Positions 26,281 to 34,113 of a DNA stretch of 64,000 nucleotides are shown here, piece after piece. The stretch spans positions 62,001-126,000 of the forward strand of contig CAVSVP010000004.1 in NCBI GenBank assembly GCA_963731125.1, read 5' to 3'. The notes below the pieces were generated by a model that was not told where the DNA came from, searched no databases, and saw only the letters and a program-made list of their open reading frames with translations. The stretch's first letter is position 1, and every line of letters starts with the position of its first letter. The stretch is from CAVSVP01 sp963731125. GTDB lineage: Bacteria; Pseudomonadota; Gammaproteobacteria; Competibacterales; Competibacteraceae. The translations under genes were made by a program, and so were the position numbers.

Positions 26281-26862
26281 ATGAGCCGTTACCGGACGAT
26301 TATTTTTGGATTGGTAGGGCTGTTGGCGGGGCTTTTGCCTGTCTGGGCAAGTGCAGCGGACGAGGGCGCAGATTCCCTCTGGACGGCCCTTAAGCAAGGC
26401 GGGCATATCGCTCTAATGCGCCATGCACTGGCGCCGGGCACCGGGGATCCGGCAGTGTTTCGCCTGGAGAACTGTAGCACCCAACGCAACCTTTCCGAGG
26501 AGGGCAGAGAACAGGCGCGGCGCATCGGTCAGGCCTTTCGCGAGCGCAATATCGCCATTGCCCGAGTGCTGTCCAGCCGCTGGTGCCGCTGTCTGGAAAC
26601 CGCCAGGCTCCTCGATCTCGGACCGGTGGAGCCGTTTCCCGTGCTGGATTCCTTTTTCCGCCGGCGCGACAAGGGACCCCAACAGACGGCCGCTCTGCGG
26701 GAGTTTCTTGCCGCCCAGGGCAGCGGTCCCTCCTTAGTACTGGTCACTCACCAGGTCAATATTACCGCCCTGACCGACATTTTCCCTCGCTCCGGCGAAA
26801 TGGTGGTCATCCGGCCGCTACCGGAGGGTAATTTAACAGTGCTTGGGCGCTTGTCGCCGTGA
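26281..26862 (+). CDS. Periplasmic histidine phosphatase family protein
   Basis: A 193-residue protein of the histidine phosphatase (phosphoglycerate mutase-like) superfamily. The catalytic RHA motif is in HIALMRHALAPGTGDP (~residues 42-57), with arginine in SSRWCRCLETA and the second histidine in LVTHQVNITAL. An N-terminal signal peptide (IIFGLVGLLAGLLPVWASA) places it in the periplasm. The gene starts eleven bases after the redoxin stop, so it belongs to the same operon. The substrate is unknown; members dephosphorylate small molecules or proteins. Confidence 0.85.
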   Translation: MSRYRTIIFGLVGLLAGLLPVWASAADEGADSLWTALKQGGHIALMRHALAPGTGDPAVFRLENCSTQRNLSEEGREQARRIGQAFRERNIAIARVLSSRWCRCLETARLLDLGPVEPFPVLDSFFRRRDKGPQQTAALREFLAAQGSGPSLVLVTHQVNITALTDIFPRSGEMVVIRPLPEGNLTVLGRLSP

Positions 26863-26872
26863 GGAATTCGCC

Positions 26873-27937
26873 ATGCCGTTAACGCGACGCCGATTGCTTC
26901 ATAGCATGGGGATGGCGCTGGTATCTTCAATTTTTGCTAAAGAGGTGAGAGCAGTGCAGCAGGCATCTACCCATGAACACGCCGCCTTGGCGGCGGAATT
27001 TCTCGACACGCTCAGTGGCGAGCAGCGCCGCCAAACCGTCTTTCCCTTTACCAGCTCGGAACGGCGCAACTGGCATTATGTGCCCCGCCGCCGCAAAGGG
27101 TTGCCTTGGAAGGCGATGAATGCGCAACAACGGGCGGCCGCCGAGGCGTTGCTGGACTTTGCGCTAAGCAAAGTGGGTTACCGTAAGGCAAAAGACATTA
27201 TGCGTTTAGAAGAAGTGCTGCGTCAGCAAGGAGGGTTTTTCGCCCGTTCTCGAGACCCGGAAAACTATGCCTTTAGCCTCTTTGGCGAACCGCCGAACGT
27301 ACCGTGGGGGTGGCGTGTCGAAGGCCATCATCTAGCGTTGAATTTTTCCGTTCTGGATGATGAATGCATCGCCGTGACGCCGGCCTTTCTGGGATCGAAT
27401 CCGGCCGAGGTACGCGAAGGTCCCTTACAGGGGTTACGGGTGCAGGCGCAAGAACAGGATCTTGCCAGAGAGTTGGTGCGCAGTTTGGAGCCTTCGCAAC
27501 GGCAGAGAGCGATGCTCGGTGAGCGGTCATTAGGGGATATTGTGACAGGACCTGGTCGGGCAGAGAGCCTACAGACGCCAGCCGGTCTGCCGCTAGGTGA
27601 CATGAATGAAGCCCGCCGCGATTTGGCGATGCGTCTAATTGCGGCATATGTGGATAATCTACGGGATGACCTTGCCCGCGCCCAGTGGCGCCAGATTCGG
27701 GAGGCGGGCAGCGAGCGGATTCATTTTGCCTGGGCCGGCGGCCTGGAGCCGGGCAAGGCGCATTATTACCGGCTGCATGGGCCACGAATATTGATTGAAT
27801 ACGATAATACCCAAAATAATGCCAACCATATTCATACGGTCTGGCGCGATCCCGAGGGGGATTTCGGCGACGCGTTAGGCGAGCATTACACTGCCGCCGG
27901 GGAACATCATCATCACGGGCATTCGGCCGAGGGTTAA
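26873..27937 (+). CDS. DUF3500 family exported protein (Tat-like signal)
   Basis: A 354-residue protein from ATG 26873, eight bases after a GAGGAA-type site and overlapping nothing. The first ~25 residues (TRRRLLHSMGMALVSSIFA) resemble a twin-arginine leader, though the pair is followed by RLL rather than xFLK. The DUF3500 domain follows: PFTSSERRNWHYVPR, MRLEEVLRQ, WRVEGHHLALNFS and PRILIEYDNTQNNANHIH. The C-terminus is His-rich (EHHHHGHS), possibly binding metal. Its last third is part of a segment duplicated 2 kb downstream. Function unknown; it closes the DsbD-redoxin-phosphatase operon. Confidence 0.85.
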   Translation: MPLTRRRLLHSMGMALVSSIFAKEVRAVQQASTHEHAALAAEFLDTLSGEQRRQTVFPFTSSERRNWHYVPRRRKGLPWKAMNAQQRAAAEALLDFALSKVGYRKAKDIMRLEEVLRQQGGFFARSRDPENYAFSLFGEPPNVPWGWRVEGHHLALNFSVLDDECIAVTPAFLGSNPAEVREGPLQGLRVQAQEQDLARELVRSLEPSQRQRAMLGERSLGDIVTGPGRAESLQTPAGLPLGDMNEARRDLAMRLIAAYVDNLRDDLARAQWRQIREAGSERIHFAWAGGLEPGKAHYYRLHGPRILIEYDNTQNNANHIHTVWRDPEGDFGDALGEHYTAAGEHHHHGHSAEG

Positions 27938-28252
27938 ACGTTCCGATTATTATGCCGCGCCGAGTTATTGCAGAGCTACTGCGTTTGCAAGTCAGCGCCG
28001 GGCCCGAATAGCTGGAGCTCAGAGCTGGGATGAATCTGGAGAATGACCGCTTCTCCCTTGGCTTTTTCGCGCAGATCGATACCGGGGGGACACACGACTT
28101 CAATGACTTGCTCATCGGTTCCCAACGGAATGGGTGGCTCTTGGGAAGTTTCGTGACAATCCCACGAGCCAAGCTTTTCCTGAAGGAGTGCAAGGTCGAT
28201 GTCCTTCTTCGTCATAATTAGCCACTTCAAAGTATTCGTTCTCGTGTATTTA
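27613..28252. repeat. Segmental duplication, copy A
   Basis: About 640 bp, containing the last third of the DUF3500 gene and the whole 79-codon minus-strand ORF, recur at 29622-30262 with roughly 93-95% identity by eye and a single base inserted in copy B. Copy A keeps the intact DUF3500 end, so it is the likely source. Beyond 28252 the sequences diverge abruptly. Confidence 0.9.
27976..28215 (-). CDS. 79-residue hypothetical protein (duplicated)
   Basis: ATG at 28215 opens an acidic soluble protein: MTKKDIDLALLQEKLGSW, then an acidic middle (TDEQVIEVVCPPGID) and QIHPSSELQLFGPGADLQTQ. It is convergent with the DUF3500 gene. The second copy (29986-30240) differs at about fourteen bases in this frame, nine of which are silent third-position changes and only four of which change an amino acid, counting the start. 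That pattern is expected only if the minus-strand frame is translated and constrained. No family was recognised. A longer frame reaches 28278, but the N-terminal extension is not shared. Confidence 0.65.
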   Translation of the reverse strand: MTKKDIDLALLQEKLGSWDCHETSQEPPIPLGTDEQVIEVVCPPGIDLREKAKGEAVILQIHPSSELQLFGPGADLQTQ

Positions 28253-28310
28253 TTTATACAATGATGCATCGGGTCCAATCGATAAACACAACAACTTTAA
28301 TTTTAATGGC

Positions 28311-28401
28311 ACGCATTTAATGGTTGCTCAAGCACGCATTTAATGGTTGCTCAAGCACGCATTTAATGGTTGCTCAAGCACGCATTTAATGGTTGCTCAA
28401 G
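28311..28401. repeat. 23-bp tandem repeat, four copies
   Basis: The unit ACGCATTTAATGGTTGCTCA plus AGC is repeated four times head to tail (28311, 28334, 28357, 28380), the last lacking one base. Copies are identical, so the array is recent or kept uniform. There are no spacers, so it is not a CRISPR. It sits next to the end of copy A of the duplication and 230 nt before the toxin-antitoxin genes. Confidence 0.95.
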
Positions 28402-28629
28402 ATGGAACCATAGGTTGTGCGAATGCAGCCAGAGGTAAAACTTGGGCAAACAAGCATGTTTGAGTACTGACCGTCGGGCAACTTACCAAAACCAGCGGCG
28501 TTTGGCCGGTGGATACCCCGATGGCTCCGTTTCGGGAATTCTGTCAGCGCGTGTATTGCAGCACCAGATAACTGATTGAGCAGGCTAAAACCTAGCAAAC
28601 CCTGCTTGATGCCAATAGGAGGCAATGAA

Positions 28630-28887
28630 GTGGCGACACTGATGATTCACAATCTTGAAGAGACCGTGAAGGAAAATCTGCGCCGGCAGGCGGCTGCCCA
28701 TGGTTGCTCGATGGAAGAGGAAGCGAGACGTATCCTGCAGGAGGCGCTGTCACAGGGACGAAAGGAAGATAAAGGACTCGGCAGCCGTATTCATACCCGG
28801 TTCGCCGAGGTCGGTGGCGTGGAACTGCCACTGCCTGAACGCTCGTTACCGCGGGCCGTGTCGGACTTCACCGAGCCTGATGTCTGA
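28630..28887 (+). CDS. FitA-like ribbon-helix-helix antitoxin
   Basis: An 85-residue protein from GTG 28630, preceded by AGGAGG at 28618-28623. Its N-terminus (ATLMIHNLEETVKENLRR) forms the ribbon-helix-helix DNA-binding fold of FitA/VapB/Arc-type antitoxins. The following EEEARRILQEAL is the characteristic second helix of this family. The acidic/hydrophobic C-terminal tail (PERSLPRAVSDFTEPDV) likely wraps the toxin. The gene ends three bases before or within the start of the PIN toxin, the usual antitoxin-toxin order. It would repress its own promoter; operator repeats were not identified. Confidence 0.88.
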   Translation: MATLMIHNLEETVKENLRRQAAAHGCSMEEEARRILQEALSQGRKEDKGLGSRIHTRFAEVGGVELPLPERSLPRAVSDFTEPDV

Positions 28888-28889
28888 TC

Positions 28890-29306
28890 TTGCTCGACAC
28901 CAATGTGCTGTCCGAACTAATGCGCCCGAACCCCGCCGAGCGGGTCATCCGGTGGCTCGATAATCAGCCGATTAGCTCTCTATATATCTGCTCCGTGACC
29001 AGGGCCGAGATTGAACTTGGGCTGGCTCTGTTGCCGGAAGGCCAGCGCCGGGAAGACCTGAGCCGGATTGCAGCAGAAATGTTCTCCGAATTCGTTGGTC
29101 GTTGCCTGGGGTTTGACGAGGTATGCGCAAAGCCCTATGCCAATGTCGTAGCTCACCGTCGGCGTATCGGCCGACCGATCACCGTTGAAGATGCCCAGAT
29201 TGCCGCCATAGCTCTGCGTCACGGGTTGACCCTGGCTACGCGCAATCAGCGCGACTTTGACCAAATCGGGAGACTACAGTTGTTCGATCCCTGGCAAGAG
29301 GATTAA
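28890..29306 (+). CDS. FitB/VapC-like PIN-domain ribonuclease toxin
   Basis: A 138-residue PIN-domain toxin. The first strand LLDTNVLSELMRPNPAERV has the metal-binding Asp, a conserved Glu follows in VTRAEIELGLALL, and the later acidic residues lie in TVEDAQIAAIALRH and TRNQRDFDQIG. PIN toxins cut RNA in a metal-dependent way. The usual start here reads M-I-L-L-D-T-N; the bases are CTG ATC TTG CTC. Translation may therefore begin at CTG 28884 (overlapping the antitoxin stop, as CTGA) or at TTG 28890. No normal start is present, so expression might be weak. Confidence 0.88.
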   Translation: MLDTNVLSELMRPNPAERVIRWLDNQPISSLYICSVTRAEIELGLALLPEGQRREDLSRIAAEMFSEFVGRCLGFDEVCAKPYANVVAHRRRIGRPITVEDAQIAAIALRHGLTLATRNQRDFDQIGRLQLFDPWQED

Positions 29307-29506
29307 GCACCAATGAGCAAGCCGATGCGATGATTAAACCACTGTTATCACTATTCGCCAAGTGGCACTTGCAAGGCAGGAGGCCTAATTCTGCATGCCA
29401 TTTTGACGGGTTTGGCTCACCCACCAGCGACGGTAGATGGATCGTAAGCCAGCGGCTGCTGCAGGTTCGCAGCCTGTTGAGCACGGATGGCGAGGCGGCA
29501 GGCGCC

Positions 29507-29618
29507 GTGCTGCTGCCAAAAATTCCCGGGCTTTGCCTCTTTGCCTCTTTGCCTCGCTAATCCGGCGTAACGGCGCAACCTAATAACAGCCCGTGCCCAC
29601 GGATTGCGGAGAAGACGT
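29507..29618 (-). pseudogene. Fragment of the astC/argD 3' region
   Basis: About 110 nt match the 3' part of the aminotransferase gene near 31654-31750, sharing the stretch ATTCCCGGGCTTTGCCTC and the following CCGGCGTAACGGCGCAACC. The copy has several substitutions and an insertion made of CTTTGCCT repeats. It ends at the junction with copy B of the duplication, so two unrelated source fragments are joined here. It has no coding capacity of its own. Confidence 0.8.
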
Positions 29619-29621
29619 AAC

Positions 29622-29947
29622 TCGCTGCGATTTGGCGATGCGTCTAATTGCGGAATATGTGGGTAATCTACGGGATGACCTTGCCCGCGCCCAATGGCAC
29701 CAGATTCGCGAGGCGGGCAGCGAGCGAATTCATTTTGCCTGGGCCGGCGGCCTGGAGCCGGGCAGGGCGCATTATTACCGGCTGCACGGGCCGCGCCTGT
29801 TGATTGAATACGATAATACCCAAAATAATGCCAACCATATTCATTACGATCTGGCGCGATCCCGACGGCGATTTCGGCGATGCGTTAGGCGAGCATTACA
29901 CCGCCGCCGGGGAACATCATCGTCACGGGCATTCGGCCGAGGGTTAA
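29622..29947 (+). pseudogene. DUF3500 gene fragment (copy B)
   Basis: This is the duplicated last third of the DUF3500 gene. It lacks the signal and N-terminal two thirds. An extra T in the segment that follows ANHIH shifts the frame, so the His-rich end is lost (reading HYDLARSRR instead of HTVWRDPEG). It is thus a non-functional remnant. Confidence 0.85.
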
Positions 29948-29985
29948 ACTTTCTGATTGTTATGCCGCGCCGAGTTGTTGCAGAG

Positions 29986-30240
29986 CTACTGCGTTTGCAA
30001 GTCAGCGCCGGGCCCAAATAGCTGGAGCTCAGAGCTGGGATGAATCTGGAGAATTACCGCTTCTCCCTCGGCCTTTTCGCGCAGATCGATACCGGGGGGA
30101 CACACGACTTCAATGACTTGCTCGTCGGTTCCCAAGGTAATGGGTGGCTCCTGGGAAGTCTCGTGGCAACCCCACGAGCCAAGCTTTTCCTGAAGGAGCG
30201 CCAGGTCGATGTCCTTCTTCGTCGTAATTAGCCACTTCAA
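29986..30240 (-). CDS. Second copy of the 79-residue hypothetical protein
   Basis: A near-identical copy of the 79-residue ORF, 84 residues from TTG 30240. The ATG of the first copy is ACG here, so translation would depend on the TTG (LKWLITTKKD). Amino-acid changes relative to copy A are few (Asp to Gly, Pro to Thr, Lys to Glu, and the start Met to Thr), despite about fourteen base changes. Both copies therefore seem to have been protein-coding for at least part of their separate history. Whether this copy is now expressed is uncertain. Confidence 0.5.
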   Translation of the reverse strand: MKWLITTKKDIDLALLQEKLGSWGCHETSQEPPITLGTDEQVIEVVCPPGIDLREKAEGEAVILQIHPSSELQLFGPGADLQTQ

Positions 30241-30259
30241 AGTATTCTTCCTCGTGCGT

Positions 30260-31034
30260 TTAGGAATTGGATTTTAGAAAGCTGTATGCCGCCGCCGCGT
30301 TAATCACACCATAGCCTAAATCATGATCCCGTCCGGGTTTGCCGATGTCAATGGTGGTTTCCAGTAAAGCTTTTCTTAACCTGTCCGGGGTAAGATCGGG
30401 AAAAGCGCTCATCAGTAGTGCTGCAACACCAGCGGCGACTGGCGTTGCGGCGGAGGTGCCATTGTCAAAAACACTGCTATCACCGCCAGCCGGACGGCCT
30501 GGACCGAAGTTGCCAAAGAAATGGCTATAAGCAGCGAGATCCAGTTTTTTGGGTTGAAACATTCCCGGCCCTTAAGAAGAGTAGCTAATGCGATCGTGGC
30601 GGCTGTTGACAGCGAGCGGCTACCGTTATCACTTCGGCTAGGCTATTGGAGGCATAAATCGAGAAAGGGCCGGCAGTCAAAACCGCCGTCGGAACGCACT
30701 AAGTCAAGGAGATGATCAGCGGTCTCTGGTGCCTCTTCTGGAGCCAATATTCAAGTCGAGAGTTGGCCCATACCTTGATGCCTTCTTTCTGGCGCAGTTC
30801 ATTGAGCTTTGCGGTAGCGACTTCACAGGAGACCACGACGGTATTGGAAGGCACATCCGGACTCACTGAACGCGTGGCAAAGGCAGTAAAGCCCGGAGCA
30901 CCGCCAGCATCCGTGACTTTATCCGCCGCGAACATGGGAATCGGCGCCATATCGTCGGCCACTTCAGGGCAGAGTCCAGCGAGATTCTGTACTAATGACT
31001 CTCCGCGAGTCACTGATTCCATCGGGGAATCCAT
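30260..31034 (-). pseudogene. Decayed S8 (subtilisin-like) peptidase
   Basis: Three pieces of one protease gene remain in order on the minus strand. At 30699-31034 there is an N-terminal propeptide-like piece with VVVSCEVATAKLNEL and VWANSRLEYW. At about 30575-30665 is GPFSIYASNSLAEVITVAAR, a typical stretch before the catalytic serine. At 30260-30562 is the C-terminal end with the serine motif NGTSAATPVAAGVAALL and DLGYGVINAAAAY. The middle, with the catalytic Asp and His, is gone, and stops separate the pieces. The right end of copy B touches the stop at 30260. Confidence 0.85.
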
Positions 31035-31039
31035 GATTT

Positions 31040-31250
31040 TTGCACTTGTTGCAGCGGGTGCGCAAACGCGTTAAAACTGTCATCAGCCAACTGGAGCAAC
31101 GCTTCGATTTGGCCACCACGCGGGCACGTGATTCTTAACATCTAACCAATCGGATCGCCCGCAAAATATTGGCTCACACCCTTGCAGTGTTGCTCAATCT
31201 GCGTCTGGGGTGTGAACCCTTACAGTTCGATGGATTAGTAACCTTCCAAA
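31040..31250 (+). mobile_element. Transposase remnant (IS982-like C-terminal end)
   Basis: Two frames encode adjacent pieces of one transposase end: LLQRVRKRVKTVISQLEQRF then DLATTRARDS, and after a frameshift near 31138 HLTNRIARKILAHTLAVLLN then LRLGCEPLQFDGLV. This order and wording match the C-terminus of IS transposases, most like the IS982 group (assignment tentative). The rest of the element and its ends are missing. It helps explain the rearrangements nearby. Confidence 0.65.
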
Positions 31251-31521
31251 CCGGAAAAGACATACTTTGCATTCTTACAACCGACATTCCGCATACCCAT
31301 CATCACGACGATCACGACTTTATATTTATGATGCCGCGCCATTACATAGAGCTCTCTGAGCTCAACCGTTTGTTGGCATTACTAAAGGAGCGCTATGAGA
31401 CGTTATATTCCGATTCCGGGTAGAGGGTGTGTGGAATGTCAGCTCAAAAACGGCGACTAGAACCTATCAACCTACAATTTCTACTGGGCCGTTGCAGTGG
31501 CTGCACCCGGCAACCGGCAGG

Positions 31522-32742
31522 TTACCTCGTGATACTGGCAATGGCCGCAGCGAACCGTCGTAAACCTTCGTCGATACCCTCATCGGAAATGATCAAAGAA
31601 GGTGCCAGACGAATCACATCCGGGCCGGCGACCAGCACCAACAGCCCCTGTTGCCGTGCCGCTGCCAGGAATTCCCGGGCTTTGCCTCGCCAATCCGGCG
31701 TAACGGCGCAACCCAACAACAGCCCGCGCCCGCGAATTTCTGAGAAAACGTGAAATTGTTCGTTAATCTCCCTAAGTCCAGCGACTAAACGCGCATGCTT
31801 GTGCCGCACACCGTCCAGCAACTCAGAATCGTTAACGATATCGAGTACCTCGCCGGCTACCGCACAGGCCAGAGGATTGCCGCCATAGGTACTGCCATGG
31901 GTGCCGACGCCGAAGCTATTGGCGATGGCGGTGGTGGTCAGCATAGCCCCGATGGGAAACCCGCCTCCCAGACCCTTGGCGCTGGTGAGAATATCCGGAA
32001 CAACGCCTAGGCCCAGGTAGGCATAGAGGTGCCCGGTGCGGCCGACACCGGTTTGCACTTCATCAAAGATCAGCAAGGCGTTATGCTGATGGCATAATTC
32101 ACGGGCACCTTCCACAAAGGCCTGGGATGGCACCAGAACGCCGCCTTCGCCCAGCATGGGTTCCATGATCACGGCGCAGGTTTTGGCAGAAATATGCCGT
32201 GCCAGGGTTTCCAGATCGTCATAGGGTAAATGCGTAATAGCTCCCGGCAAGGGTTCAAAACCTTCCGTGTATTTCGGTTGGCCGCCCACGGATACGGTAA
32301 ATAGAGTGCGCCCGTGGAAGGATTGGGTAAAGGCGATGATTTCGCGTTTTTCGGGGCCGTAGTGATCTGCGGCATATTTGCGCGCCAGTTTAAGGGCGGC
32401 TTCGTTGACCTCGGCACCGGAATTGGCAAAAAACACCTTTTCGGCAAAGGTGGCATCGCATAGTTTTTTGGCAAGGCGTAATGCCGGTTCATTGGTCAGG
32501 ACATTGCTAACATGCCAGAGGGTTTGGGCCTGCTGTTGCAGCGCGGCGACTAAACGCGGGTGACAATGACCCAGACTAGTGACGGCGATGCCGCCGGCAA
32601 AGTCAATATATTCGTTATCCTCCTGATCCCAGACGCGGGAACCTTGCCCCCGCACCGGAATGATCGACGCCGGGGCGTAGTTTGGCACCATCACTTCGTC
32701 AAATAGGGCCCGTGTGACCGGCGTGGGTTCAGTCATTGTCAA
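31522..32742 (-). CDS. astC: Acetylornithine/succinylornithine aminotransferase
   Basis: A 406-residue class-III PLP aminotransferase. PLP contacts and lysine are in LIFDEVQTGVGRTGHLYAYL and TSAKGLGGGFPIGAML; ANSGAEVNEAALKLARKYA is typical of ArgD/AstC. By context it is the succinylornithine transaminase (AstC) of arginine catabolism, since the upstream genes are astB, astD and astA. ArgD and AstC are hard to separate by sequence, so it may serve arginine synthesis too. It follows astB after 30 nt on the same strand. Part of its 3' end was copied to 29507-29618. Confidence 0.92.
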   Translation of the reverse strand: MTMTEPTPVTRALFDEVMVPNYAPASIIPVRGQGSRVWDQEDNEYIDFAGGIAVTSLGHCHPRLVAALQQQAQTLWHVSNVLTNEPALRLAKKLCDATFAEKVFFANSGAEVNEAALKLARKYAADHYGPEKREIIAFTQSFHGRTLFTVSVGGQPKYTEGFEPLPGAITHLPYDDLETLARHISAKTCAVIMEPMLGEGGVLVPSQAFVEGARELCHQHNALLIFDEVQTGVGRTGHLYAYLGLGVVPDILTSAKGLGGGFPIGAMLTTTAIANSFGVGTHGSTYGGNPLACAVAGEVLDIVNDSELLDGVRHKHARLVAGLREINEQFHVFSEIRGRGLLLGCAVTPDWRGKAREFLAAARQQGLLVLVAGPDVIRLAPSLIISDEGIDEGLRRFAAAIASITR

Positions 32743-32772
32743 AATCCTCCCATTGAAAAAACGGTGGCTTTA

Positions 32773-34113
32773 TCATACCTGTTGAAATGAATAGATAGAT
32801 CCGAGCTGTAAAATTCCGGTGAGTTCATCCAACGCGCTATGGGACTCGTTCAGCAGCTGAGGATCGCGGAGACTCTCCTCTGAGAGCCGGTCCCGATAAT
32901 GTTTGTCTATCCAAGCGTGTAAGGCGGCGTATAACGTTTCGCTGAACAATACGCCTTGATTTACAGCGTCGAATTCCGCCTCCGTCAACACCACCCGCAG
33001 GCGCAGACAGGCTGGACCGCCGCCGTTGCGCATGCTTTGTCGCAGATCCAGAATTTCCAGGCGGGTAATTGGATTATCCATAGTTAGCAGCGCTTCGAGA
33101 TAGCGCCGTACCGGTTCTGAGTCTTCGCACTCCCGGGGTAGTAACAAGGTCATGGTGCCATCGGGCAGGGTGATGAGTTGGCTATTGAATAGATAGGTGC
33201 CGACGGCTTCTTGCAGGCTTACTACACGGCTCTCGACCTCGATACAATGTAATTTCGAGGCGCCGTATTTGGTTTGGAGTTCTCTGCAGACTGCGGGGCC
33301 GTTAAGAAACGCCTCCTGATGGTAAAACAGCACGTTCTGATTGCCGACGGCAATGACGTCGTTATGAAAAACCCCGGCGTCGATGGCGGCCGGATTTTGC
33401 TGGGCAAAGACGACTTTGGCGGGATTAAGACCATGTAAGCGGCTTACCGCCTGGGAAGCCTCCAGCGTCTGGCGGGCCGGGTAGCGTTGCGGTGTTGGCA
33501 GGTTATCGGCAAAGGCCGTTTTGCCGAACACAAAGCATTCCACCCCGGGTTCACCATAGGCGGTGCAAAGGCGGGTACGGTTGGCGGCTCCTTCATCGCC
33601 GAAGGTGTCGACACCAGGCAGGGGAGGGTGGTGCACAAAATACCGTGGATCGGCGAAAATGGTGCGCAGAATCCGTGCCGTCATTGGAGATTCAATGGCA
33701 CGGTGAAATTTGCTGATAAGATTGGCGGGAGTGAAGTGGACTCTACCGTCTTGCGTATCCGCACTGGGGGATACGCTGGCGGCGTTGGCTGTCCACATGC
33801 TGGACGCCGAACAACAGGCGAGGAAAAGACGCGGCGCCTGTTTGGCGGCCTGGGCAAGAACGGCGGCGTCCGAGCCGGAAAAACCAAGCCGGCGCAATAC
33901 CGCCACTGCCGGGCGTTCCTGGGGCGGCAGAATGGCTTGGGGAATGCCCATGACATGGAGAACCTGCATTTTATGTAAGCCTTGTTTAGCCGCCTCCCGG
34001 GGATTCGACGGGGTAGCGACGTTGTGCAGGGAGGCTTCATTGCCAAGGGAAAGACCGCTGTAGTTGTGGGTAGGTCCGATCAAGCCATCGAAATTCACCT
34101 CATAGGCTGTCAT
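32773..34113 (-). CDS. astB: N-succinylarginine dihydrolase
   Basis: A 446-residue enzyme from ATG 34113, whose first bases overlap the astD stop (ATGA). It hydrolyses succinylarginine to succinylornithine, two ammonia and CO2, the second step of the AST pathway. The diagnostic opening is EVNFDGLIGPTHNYSGLS followed by GNEASLHN. The catalytic His and Cys are typical near DTFGDEGAANRTRL and NGGGPACLRLRVVLTE. The longer frame that begins at 34188 adds a non-conserved N-terminus and is rejected. It is part of the astA-astD-astB-astC operon. Confidence 0.95.
   Translation of the reverse strand: MTAYEVNFDGLIGPTHNYSGLSLGNEASLHNVATPSNPREAAKQGLHKMQVLHVMGIPQAILPPQERPAVAVLRRLGFSGSDAAVLAQAAKQAPRLFLACCSASSMWTANAASVSPSADTQDGRVHFTPANLISKFHRAIESPMTARILRTIFADPRYFVHHPPLPGVDTFGDEGAANRTRLCTAYGEPGVECFVFGKTAFADNLPTPQRYPARQTLEASQAVSRLHGLNPAKVVFAQQNPAAIDAGVFHNDVIAVGNQNVLFYHQEAFLNGPAVCRELQTKYGASKLHCIEVESRVVSLQEAVGTYLFNSQLITLPDGTMTLLLPRECEDSEPVRRYLEALLTMDNPITRLEILDLRQSMRNGGGPACLRLRVVLTEAEFDAVNQGVLFSETLYAALHAWIDKHYRDRLSEESLRDPQLLNESHSALDELTGILQLGSIYSFQQV

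Larger units (their letters stand above)
29622..30262. repeat. Segmental duplication, copy B
   Basis: The second copy of the ~640 bp unit at 27613-28252. The left end joins a fragment of the aminotransferase gene; the right end abuts the stop codon of the S8 peptidase remnant. The offset is 2009-2010 bases. Confidence 0.9.

Noticed and set aside
28311..28401. Possible CRISPR array
   Set aside because: The units are directly adjacent with no spacers; no cas genes nearby.
28386..28625. 79-codon minus-strand frame between the tandem repeat and the antitoxin
   Set aside because: No ribosome site, unusual composition, overlaps the repeat; no family recognised.
30712..31074. 120-codon plus-strand frame
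   Set aside because: It is antisense to the recognisable S8 protease N-terminal piece and shows no protein-like pattern.
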